In this document: in pieces, positions 27,948 to 35,116 of the stretch
Layout: each line of letters opens with the position of its first letter
Position numbering within the stretch: the stretch's first letter is position 1
Assembly: GCA_009691915.1 (NCBI GenBank)
Contig: SIAD01000004.1
Span: forward strand, 1 to 64,000
Direction: 5' to 3'
DNA: 64,000 nucleotides
Source: Phycisphaerales bacterium
GTDB lineage: Bacteria > Planctomycetota > Phycisphaerae > Phycisphaerales > SM1A02
Program-made: the position numbers and the translations under genes
The notes under the pieces: generated by a model
The model's database searches: none
The model's input: the letters and a program-made list of their open reading frames with translations, nothing else
Told to the model about the DNA's origin: nothing

Positions 27948-28643
27948 TCACTCGACGCGACCACCGACGAGTCGCACGACACGGGTTGCGCGCGCTGCGA
28001 CCTCCGGATCGTGGGTGACCATCACCATGGTGAGCCCGGATGCGTGGCGCGCGGCCAGAAGTTCGAGAATCCCGGTGCCGGTGTGCGCATCGAGGTTCCC
28101 CGTCGGCTCGTCGGCCAGCAGAACTCGTGGCTTGTTGACGAGTGCGCGGGCGATCGCCACGCGCTGCCGTTCACCTCCGGAGAGCTGACCGGGCTGGTGT
28201 GCGAGGCGTTGAGAGAGGCCGAACGAGTCAAGGAGTGTGCGCGCATGCGCCTCAGCGTCCCGGCGTCGCGCCGACGCGAGCCCCGTCCACCCGCCGATCA
28301 TCGCTGGGAGCATGGCGTTTTCGAGCACCGTCAGTTCAGGCAGCAGGTGGTAGAACTGGAAGACGAACCCGATGTCCCGATTCCGGTACACATCGAGCGC
28401 GCGGGAGTTGGTGACCGCGATGGGCGTTCCCATGAACCGGATCTCGCCGCCTCCAGCGTCGGGCCGATCGAGTCCGCCTAGAAGGTGCAGGAGCGTGCTC
28501 TTTCCCGATCCGGACGAGCCGAGCACCGCCAGCCACTCTCCCTCGGCGACGACGAGATCAGTTCCGAGGAGCACGGGCACACCGACACTCCCGAAGGCGT
28601 AGGTGCGCTTTACGCCCCGGGCTTCAAGGATCGCCTCACCCAT
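27948..28643 (-). CDS. lolD: Lipoprotein-release/antimicrobial-type ABC transporter ATPase
   Basis: The 231-residue ATPase of the LolD/MacB family powers extraction of lipoproteins from the inner membrane. It shows Walker A GSSGSGKST, the family LSGGERQRVAIARAL signature, Walker B VLLADEPTGNLD and a switch His in VTHDPEVA. The ATG at 28643 overlaps the end of the permease gene by 8 bp, so ATPase and permease are coupled. MacB-like export cannot be excluded from the ATPase alone. Confidence 0.92.
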   Translation of the reverse strand: MGEAILEARGVKRTYAFGSVGVPVLLGTDLVVAEGEWLAVLGSSGSGKSTLLHLLGGLDRPDAGGGEIRFMGTPIAVTNSRALDVYRNRDIGFVFQFYHLLPELTVLENAMLPAMIGGWTGLASARRRDAEAHARTLLDSFGLSQRLAHQPGQLSGGERQRVAIARALVNKPRVLLADEPTGNLDAHTGTGILELLAARHASGLTMVMVTHDPEVAARATRVVRLVGGRVE

Positions 28644-30276
28644 AGTGGAGTGCCTCCACTGGATCGATGTCCGCAGCCTTTGAGGCAGGAATTGCCGCAC
28701 CGATCACGCTGAAAAGCACTCCGCCGAGCGCCGTCGTCCAGGCAGTCGTCCAGTCGACGCGGTCGGGAATGATGGTGAAGTAGTAGACGCTTGGATCCCA
28801 GATGAGCGTGCCCTTGTGGAGCATGAGAAGAGTCGCCGCGAGCGCGAAGACCAGCATCCCGAGCAGCCACAGAAGGATCGAGAGGAGCCGCCCCTTGATG
28901 GCGGCGCGAAGGAGTCCCACACCACACCCACCGGCAACTACATACGCCCCGATCCACGCGCCACTCGGCGCGTCGCTGCCGATCGCCAGATGGATGGCGT
29001 TGATGTTGCGCACGATGATCCATGCCAGCAGTACCCCGATGCCGCTTCCCACGACGCCGATCACCAGTCCATAGCGCAGGAAAATCCACATGACTCCAAG
29101 CCGTGACGCTCCGACAGCGCGCAGGATTCCGATGTCGCGTGTCTTCTCGACAACGATTGCCCAGAAGATCGAGAGGATGAGGCCCGCGCAGACGATGTAG
29201 ATCAGCGAGAAGAGGACCCGCATCATCTCCCGTTCTTTCTCGACCGGTGTGATGAGATCGCGAAGCTGCTCGTTCCAGGTGAGGATGTTGACAAACGAAG
29301 GGGCACGGGCGGTGCGCGCGGGATCTCCCTCGATTCTCTCGGCAAACTTGGCGTACACCGCGCCGACCTCGCGCTTGAGTTCGTCGGCATTGACGCCGCT
29401 TCGTCCACGCACCAGCACCTTGGTGACCCTCGCTGGAGTCCTGCCGATGACGGGATAGTTGCCATCTGCATCCGGTTCGGCAGTAAGGTCGTACAACCAA
29501 GCCTCGTCGAGCCTGAGGAGCCGTTGCCCTTCGGCGAGTGGGATGAAGACGCGATTCCGATCGACCTCATAAACCCCGGTCTGCACTTCATTGACGACGG
29601 GAAAGACCTGTTCCCGTGGTTCCGCAATCGTTCCCTGACCCGAGACGGGAACGACGGTCAGCGTGACATCGTGTCCCGGCATGAACCAGCCGTAGCGGGG
29701 GAGGTAGCTCCCATCGGACTGGCGCGCATTCCCCACCGACACATGCATTCCAAGGGCGATCCCGGGACGCCCCGACGATGCCTGCGCAAGGCGCTTGCCA
29801 TCCTCGAGGAGCGTGCCATCGAGCGTGCGCCGAGGATCCTCGGGGGCCATCGCCTCGGCCGCGGCGGAGTCTGCGGCCGGACGCCAGTAGAGATCATTGG
29901 CGAAGTCGGTGACTGTCGCAAGGCTCGTGGGATCGACCGCCCAGACCTGAACATGCGAGACTTCCTTCTGAGGGCCGTGGGGATACGGCATGCGCAGGAG
30001 CCCGATCGTGTCGATGAGCGGTGTTGCCCCCTGGACATCGGGGTGCTGGCGCAGCTCGGTGACAAGTTCATCGCCGTAGGGAATCCCTCCGAGCCCGGAT
30101 GTCACGATGACATCGCCGACGATCAACCGCCCTGAGTCCTTGAGCATGTCGAGGAACCCGGTCATCACGGAGACGACGGTCACCACGAGGGCGACGCAGA
30201 GCCCGACCGCACCGATGGCGATGAATGGAATCAGCCGCGAAGTCAGGTAGCGGTTCGAGAGGAGCGCGGCGTACAC
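28636..30276 (-). CDS. lolC: LolC/LolE-type ABC transporter permease
   Basis: The 546-residue permease has an N-terminal membrane helix (about 14-40, LIPFIAIGAVGLCVALVVTVVSV), a large periplasmic domain and three C-terminal helices (around 355-380, 405-435 and 510-535), the FtsX-like layout of LolC/E. It is longer than the usual 400 residues because the periplasmic part is expanded. With lolD it forms a complete half-set; only one permease is present, so it probably works as a homodimer, as in LolCD-only lineages. The nnrE gene ends 9 bp upstream. Confidence 0.88.
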   Translation of the reverse strand: MYAALLSNRYLTSRLIPFIAIGAVGLCVALVVTVVSVMTGFLDMLKDSGRLIVGDVIVTSGLGGIPYGDELVTELRQHPDVQGATPLIDTIGLLRMPYPHGPQKEVSHVQVWAVDPTSLATVTDFANDLYWRPAADSAAAEAMAPEDPRRTLDGTLLEDGKRLAQASSGRPGIALGMHVSVGNARQSDGSYLPRYGWFMPGHDVTLTVVPVSGQGTIAEPREQVFPVVNEVQTGVYEVDRNRVFIPLAEGQRLLRLDEAWLYDLTAEPDADGNYPVIGRTPARVTKVLVRGRSGVNADELKREVGAVYAKFAERIEGDPARTARAPSFVNILTWNEQLRDLITPVEKEREMMRVLFSLIYIVCAGLILSIFWAIVVEKTRDIGILRAVGASRLGVMWIFLRYGLVIGVVGSGIGVLLAWIIVRNINAIHLAIGSDAPSGAWIGAYVVAGGCGVGLLRAAIKGRLLSILLWLLGMLVFALAATLLMLHKGTLIWDPSVYYFTIIPDRVDWTTAWTTALGGVLFSVIGAAIPASKAADIDPVEALHYG

Positions 30277-30285
30277 GAAGCTCCA

Positions 30286-30963
30286 TTATTCCATGATTGG
30301 CAGTTTGCGTGGATCGGCTGGACCCCCGATGGGAATGATGGTCACTTCGCCGGTGTACTCGGAGGCGTCTGCCGCGGAAAACCCGAGTTTGGGGGCGACC
30401 ATGGTCAGAGTCTGATCGGCCCGGACGGCGGAGTTGGCTCCGCCGAGTGCGACCCCCAGATCGCCGTCGATACCACTGGGAAGATCGATGGCGACTACCC
30501 GCGCGCCGCGCGCGCGCTGGGCATTGATCCAAGAGATGGCCTCAAGTGCCGCCCCTTGGGGAGGGCGAGTGAGACCGATTCCGAAAACTGCGTCAATGAT
30601 CAGGGTGTGTTCAGGATCGACGAGCGACGCGGCGAGCGCGTCGAATCGTGCGACCAGTCCCATTGCCGTCGCCCACTGGTGCATCAACGCTGCATCCGAA
30701 GAGGCGCGGGGCGCGGCGACCTCAAGCGCGGAGGCCGCAAGCCCGTGCGAGGCGAGTGTTCGCACGATCGCGTACCCGTCTCCGCCATTATTCCCGCTGC
30801 CACACACGGCGACGAAGTTCGTCGCCTGGCCGCAGTGTGCGCGGATGAACGCGGCGCACTCGACCGCGGCATGAGTCATGAGCACAATGCCCGGGATCCC
30901 CAGGACTCTCGCGCACGCCCGGTCGTAGTTCGCGGCCTCCTGGCTCGAGAGTGCTCGGGTCAT
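30286..30963 (-). CDS. nnrE: NAD(P)H-hydrate epimerase
   Basis: The 225-residue YjeF_N-type enzyme interconverts R and S forms of damaged NAD(P)H hydrate so that the S form can be repaired by the dehydratase. The nucleotide-binding loop CGSGNNGGDGY is at residues 54-64, followed by IDAVFGIGLTRPP and VAIDLPSGIDGD, all typical. The C-terminal dehydratase domain (NnrD) found fused in many bacteria is absent here and is not adjacent. Divergent from the glycosyltransferase gene. Confidence 0.92.
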   Translation of the reverse strand: MTRALSSQEAANYDRACARVLGIPGIVLMTHAAVECAAFIRAHCGQATNFVAVCGSGNNGGDGYAIVRTLASHGLAASALEVAAPRASSDAALMHQWATAMGLVARFDALAASLVDPEHTLIIDAVFGIGLTRPPQGAALEAISWINAQRARGARVVAIDLPSGIDGDLGVALGGANSAVRADQTLTMVAPKLGFSAADASEYTGEVTIIPIGGPADPRKLPIME

Positions 30964-31001
30964 TCTTCGAGGGTAACCGCAGCGACCGCTACCCTAGGTC
31001 G

Positions 31002-32222
31002 ATGGTCTTGGTGGTCAGCGTCTGGATCCTGTGCGCGTTCTCGCTGGCGGGAACGGCGTACTGGTGTGTCGTTTTCTGGCGGGTCGAGCGCGATGGCCGC
31101 AACCGACCCGCACTCTCCGAGGGCCTGTCCATACAGCGCGCCCAGTGGCCGAGAGTTTCGATCATCATCCCGGCGCACAACGAGGAGTCGCATGCACCGG
31201 ATCTGCTTCGCAGCCTCGACGCGCAGATCTACCCGGGGGAGATCGAGGTCATCTTCGTGCTCGATCGATGCACCGATGGCACCCGGAGTGCGATTGAGCG
31301 CGCGCGGGGGGCCTCCGGGTCGAGTCGCCAGCTTCACCTCATTGATAATGCATCCTGCCCCGACGACTGGGCAGGAAAGTGCAACGCCGCGCGCGTGGGA
31401 AGCGACCGCGCATCGGGCGAACTGCTGCTCTTCACCGATGCCGACACGACCTTCGAGGCGGATCTCGTTAGGTCCTCAGTCGCCCTGTTTCTCGATCGTG
31501 GGCTCTCGCTCCTCTCGGCCCTTCCTGAGGTGAGCGTCCGTCAGGCGTTCGAGGCGGCGGTTCAGCCGGTGGCTGCGATCCAGTTGATGAAGCTCTATCC
31601 GATCGCACGGGTCAATGCGGAGACGAATCCCCGCGCCTTCGCGAACGGGCAGTTCATGCTCTTCTCGCGCGAGTCCTACAACGCCCTCGGTGGCCACGCG
31701 GCGGTCAAGAATGATCTCCTCGAGGACCTTGCCTTCGCACGCAGGATGGTCCATGTCCTCAAGCGCCGCGCGGGGCTCTTTGTCGCGGACGGACTCCTCC
31801 ATGTGCGGATGTACGAGTCGTTCTCGCAGTTTCGCGAGGGATGGAGACGGATCCTCATCGAGGCGTGTCACAGGAATCCGTCAAGGATGTCGCGGTACGC
31901 CGCCGAGTGCACCGTGATCGGCCCCGGCGTTTCGGCGATCGCAGCGCTCGCGCTTGCAACGGGCGCGGCCGCACTCGCCGGTGGTGACGCTCCCCTGGGA
32001 TGGTCTGGGATCGCCTCTGGCGCTCTCGCCCTCGTCGCGCAGGGAGGCACGCTCGCGCGGATCTACCGGATCATTGGCGTCCCGATGATTGCCGTGCTCG
32101 CCCACCCATATGCCTCGCTCATCGTGGCATCGATCCTCCGACAGGGAGCCAGGGATCTGCGCGCGCGGCGGCCAGTGAGGTGGGGGGGACGCCAGTATGT
32201 CCTCGAGCCGCAGACGGACTAG
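31002..32222 (+). CDS. Family 2 glycosyltransferase, membrane-bound
   Basis: The 406-residue protein starts with a membrane helix (about 2-24), then a GT-A domain: VSIIIPAHNEES, the VLDRCTDGT segment, a DAD motif in LLFTDADTTFE, and a later EDLAFARRM acceptor motif. Three helices follow at the C-terminus. The layout resembles HpnB-type hopene-associated or carotenoid glycosyltransferases, and squalene-hopene cyclase is in the same window, but this subfamily assignment is uncertain. The ATG at 31002 begins the first helix; the longer frame overlaps nnrE. Confidence 0.8.
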   Translation: MVLVVSVWILCAFSLAGTAYWCVVFWRVERDGRNRPALSEGLSIQRAQWPRVSIIIPAHNEESHAPDLLRSLDAQIYPGEIEVIFVLDRCTDGTRSAIERARGASGSSRQLHLIDNASCPDDWAGKCNAARVGSDRASGELLLFTDADTTFEADLVRSSVALFLDRGLSLLSALPEVSVRQAFEAAVQPVAAIQLMKLYPIARVNAETNPRAFANGQFMLFSRESYNALGGHAAVKNDLLEDLAFARRMVHVLKRRAGLFVADGLLHVRMYESFSQFREGWRRILIEACHRNPSRMSRYAAECTVIGPGVSAIAALALATGAAALAGGDAPLGWSGIASGALALVAQGGTLARIYRIIGVPMIAVLAHPYASLIVASILRQGARDLRARRPVRWGGRQYVLEPQTD

Positions 32223-32257
32223 ACCACCTGCGATCGCCGTCGCGGTATTGTCCTCGC

Positions 32258-33067
32258 ATGCGCATCCTTCTGACTAACGACGACGGGATCGCGGCGCCGG
32301 GGATCGACGCGCTGCATGAGGCGATCGGCTCGCTAGGGGAGGTCGTCGTCATTGCACCCGCGGGGGTGCAGTCGGCGATGAGCCACGGGATCACCTTTCA
32401 TCGGCCGCTGCTGGTCCGCGAGGTGCAGGTCAACCCTCGCATGCGCGGGTACGCCATCGATGGGACCCCCGCGGACTGCGTAAAGATTGGCTTGCGGACG
32501 ATGTGGGCGGAGCGGTTCGGCGAGGGAACCCGGCCCGATCTCGTCATCAGCGGGATGAACAGCGGCGCCAATGTCGGAATCAATGTCATCTACTCGGGGA
32601 CGGTGGCGGCGGCGATCGAGGCGGCGTTTCTCGGTGTCCCCGCGATCGCGGTCAGTCTGCACATCGGCGATCCCGCGAAGACAGCATGGCCACGGGCGGC
32701 GCAGATTGCCCGTACGACCATCGACCGGATCGTCGCCCATCCGCTCGATCCGCACCGCGTGATGTCCGTCAACATTCCCACGATTGAAAGCGCGGCCGCG
32801 CCGATGCCGGCGATCCGCGTCGTGCGCATGAACACCGCGGCTGGAATCGATCGGCACGAGCGGCGCGTATCACCCGATGGTCGCCCCTACTACTGGCCCT
32901 GCGGAAACGGAATGGAGTTCGCGCACACCGCGCAGGGGAGCGATGTCGAGGCACTGATGGAACACCAGGTGACCGTGACGCCGCTCTGGTACGACCTCAC
33001 GGACGATGCCTCAATGTCGGCTTGGCGCGAGCGACTCGATGGTCACTGCGGCACAGCGGCTAGTTGA
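32258..33067 (+). CDS. surE: 5'/3'-nucleotidase SurE
   Basis: The 269-residue metal-dependent phosphatase acts on nucleoside monophosphates. The start MRILLTNDDG carries the metal-binding Asp pair (D8, D9). Other family parts are SAMSHGIT with the metal Ser, the GTPADCVKIG segment and SGMNSGANVGINVIYSGTVAAA with the metal Asn. The ATG at 32258 is fixed by this N-terminus. In many proteobacteria surE neighbours pcm; that is not so here. Its last 8 bp overlap the convergent TonB-like gene. Confidence 0.95.
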   Translation: MRILLTNDDGIAAPGIDALHEAIGSLGEVVVIAPAGVQSAMSHGITFHRPLLVREVQVNPRMRGYAIDGTPADCVKIGLRTMWAERFGEGTRPDLVISGMNSGANVGINVIYSGTVAAAIEAAFLGVPAIAVSLHIGDPAKTAWPRAAQIARTTIDRIVAHPLDPHRVMSVNIPTIESAAAPMPAIRVVRMNTAAGIDRHERRVSPDGRPYYWPCGNGMEFAHTAQGSDVEALMEHQVTVTPLWYDLTDDASMSAWRERLDGHCGTAAS

Positions 33068-34274
33068 GGATGAAACGGACGCAGAAGCGCAGGGTCTTGC
33101 CGGGCGCGAGCTTGTTCAACTGTTCGCCCTTGGCGCGCCACCGATAGAGCGCGTCGAGGACCGGTCCATCGACATCTTCCGATCCGCTGGAGCTCAGCAG
33201 TCGGCAGGTGACCGGCTTGCCATCCTTGCCGAAGACGATTTCACAGACGGGATTCGAAGGCGAAGTCGTCAATTGCGTGAGGATCGGAAGAACCGGCTTC
33301 TTCGTCAGCACCTCGAGCCCCTTCTGGGCGAGCGGCTTTCCTGTGCGCCACTTCGATGGGGGAGCATCAATGATGCTGGTGGCGTCCGACTCGCGGTCGG
33401 ACCTTTCCCCTTCTTCAGGATTGGGGTTCTGAGCGCCGGGTGGGCCGGCAACTGCTGATGGCACCGGGGATGTCGCGCCTGCGTTGGTCGCCGGCGGAGT
33501 CTGCAGAGAAGGAGGCGATCCGGGAGCCGGTGTCGTTGGCTGACTGGGCGAGACCGCGCTCGCTGTTGGTTCTGGTGGTGGAGGTGGAGGCGGAGGCGGA
33601 GGTGGAGGTGTTGGCGTGATCGGCAGAGTGCCGTCCGGGCCGATCGGGGGTTGAGGCAAATCGACCTGTGGTGGCGGAGGTGGCGGCGCGACTGGGGCGG
33701 GCGGCTGCGGCGTAGGTTGCGGCGACGGCTGCGTTGTGGGTTGCGCGGACGGCTGCGGCGTAGGTTGCGGCGACGGCTGCGTTGTGGGTTGCGCGGACGG
33801 CTGCGGCGTAGGTTGCGGCGACGGCTGCGTTGTCGGGGGCGGGGGCGTCGTTGTCTCGGCGGCGTCGGGAGTGGGAGGAAGTTGGTTGGGTGCACCTTCG
33901 CTTGGTGCTCCGCCGCCGCCAGCATCCTTCTCCGTGAACGCAGCCTGATCAGTCGTCGCGTGGCGCGCGATGTGCTCCTGGTACTCGGCGTAACCGATCC
34001 AGGCCATGCCCTGATCGGATCCGTCGTCGAGCCCCGGCTTCACGAGGTCGTCTTCAGGCGGCGGCGCCTCCTGCATCTCCTTGAGTGCATTATTCATCCG
34101 CTCGCGCTGTTTGCGCTCGGCGGCGCTCGATCCGTCGAGACGCGAGTCGAGCGCACTGGTCCCGGTGACACCAAACACATTGCTGAGGACCGGCACCGCG
34201 ATCATCAGGTGCAGTGCGAGCGCGACGGCAATCCCCACATAGAGCGGAGCATTCGCCTGCCGGACCTCGTTCAC
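33060..34274 (-). CDS. tonB: TonB-like energy-transducing protein with repeat-rich proline linker
   Basis: The 404-residue protein has an N-terminal membrane anchor (about 10-32, LYVGIAVALALHLMIAVPVL), a periplasmic segment, a long Pro/Gln/Thr linker (about 130-270) and a C-terminal domain of TonB type (about 310-404: CEIVFGKDGKPVTCRLLSSSG, then ALYRWRAKGEQL). The linker includes 16-residue repeats of the form PSPQPTPQPSAQPTTQ, followed by an uninterrupted proline run of 12. TonB couples the inner-membrane proton gradient to outer-membrane receptors. Its start overlaps the ExbD-like gene by 4 bp. TolA is the main alternative identity. Confidence 0.82.
   Translation of the reverse strand: MNEVRQANAPLYVGIAVALALHLMIAVPVLSNVFGVTGTSALDSRLDGSSAAERKQRERMNNALKEMQEAPPPEDDLVKPGLDDGSDQGMAWIGYAEYQEHIARHATTDQAAFTEKDAGGGGAPSEGAPNQLPPTPDAAETTTPPPPTTQPSPQPTPQPSAQPTTQPSPQPTPQPSAQPTTQPSPQPTPQPPAPVAPPPPPPQVDLPQPPIGPDGTLPITPTPPPPPPPPPPPPEPTASAVSPSQPTTPAPGSPPSLQTPPATNAGATSPVPSAVAGPPGAQNPNPEEGERSDRESDATSIIDAPPSKWRTGKPLAQKGLEVLTKKPVLPILTQLTTSPSNPVCEIVFGKDGKPVTCRLLSSSGSEDVDGPVLDALYRWRAKGEQLNKLAPGKTLRFCVRFILN
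33703..33833 (-). repeat. 48-bp coding tandem repeat, 2.7 copies
   Basis: Two exact 48-bp copies (33703-33750 and 33751-33798) and a 35-bp partial third copy lie within the TonB-like gene. Each unit encodes 16 residues of the proline-rich linker. Exact identity at DNA level suggests recent slippage and possible length variation between strains. Confidence 0.9.
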
Positions 34275-34723
34275 GGCCTTATCGTAGGCGAGAGCGCGGG
34301 CTTCTCATCGGTATCTCTGGGCTTGGCAACGAAGTTCACCTGCAACCCGCATCCGCGCAGGATGTCCCACACCGACTGCATGATCGGCGCGCGATCGACC
34401 GACCCCTCACCATCGGCGACGGCGATATAGACGATCGTCTTGGGATCCTCTTTCTTCGACTCAGCCACCCGTCCGGCGATGTCTTCCAGCGTGCAGGGAA
34501 CCCGGTTGTAGAAGAGCCGTCCATCGAGTGCGAGGGAGATCGTCGCGGCGGTGGCCGGCTTGGCATCCTGACTGCTCTGGAACTTGCGAAGTTCCATCGG
34601 CACGACGCTGATTCGAACCGCCAGGGCCTGCGAATAGATGAAGAATGACAGCAGAAACATCATCACATCGATGAGAGGGATGAGTTCGATGCGAGGCTCG
34701 TGGACGGCGCGCCGAATCTTCAT
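34271..34723 (-). CDS. exbD: ExbD/TolR-like proton-channel subunit
   Basis: The 150-residue protein has a single N-terminal membrane helix (about 11-34) beginning IELIPLIDVMMFLLSFF, with the conserved proton-path Asp (D19) of ExbD and TolR, and a small periplasmic domain. It overlaps the TonB-like gene (ATGA), so both are made together. The expected ExbB/TolQ channel partner is not adjacent: the upstream neighbour is a STAS protein. A distant exbB is presumed. Confidence 0.88.
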   Translation of the reverse strand: MKIRRAVHEPRIELIPLIDVMMFLLSFFIYSQALAVRISVVPMELRKFQSSQDAKPATAATISLALDGRLFYNRVPCTLEDIAGRVAESKKEDPKTIVYIAVADGEGSVDRAPIMQSVWDILRGCGLQVNFVAKPRDTDEKPALSPTIRP

Positions 34724-34765
34724 GTCAACATGCCATCATTTCGGCTTGCACTCACCCCGAGGCCG

Positions 34766-35104
34766 TCACAGGCCCAGCTGCGCCGCAGCGAGGCCGGTCG
34801 AGACATCTTCGGAGAACTTGAACAGGCGATCGAGCCCGGTCATGAGGAGAATGCTCCAGACGGCATCAGCGACCCCGCACAGATGCAGGGAGCCCCCCGT
34901 GGCGTTCGCGAATTTGCGAGTCTGGATCAACTGCGCGAGGTTCGACGAGGTGAGATAAGTCACCTTGCTCATGTCGAGAACGACATGAAGCGGAGACTTT
35001 GATGACTCCAGACGGACGGCGAGGGTCCCGAGGTCCTCGCTCAACTGAGGTTCGTCAGTCAGGTCGCCCACAATCACTGTCTCCGACCAGTCGCTGAGTG
35101 CCAT
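34766..35104 (-). CDS. STAS-domain protein
   Basis: The 112-residue protein resembles anti-sigma-factor antagonists: LHVVLDMSKVTYLTSSNLAQLI (about 39-60) is the strand-loop-helix holding the usual serine phosphosite, here within TSSN. The remainder completes a single STAS domain. It sits between gyrA and the exbD-like gene, all leftward and closely spaced. No kinase or phosphatase is nearby. It is distinct in sequence from the STAS protein at 3817-4170. Confidence 0.85.
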   Translation of the reverse strand: MALSDWSETVIVGDLTDEPQLSEDLGTLAVRLESSKSPLHVVLDMSKVTYLTSSNLAQLIQTRKFANATGGSLHLCGVADAVWSILLMTGLDRLFKFSEDVSTGLAAAQLGL

Positions 35105-35116
35105 GGTTCGATCCTA

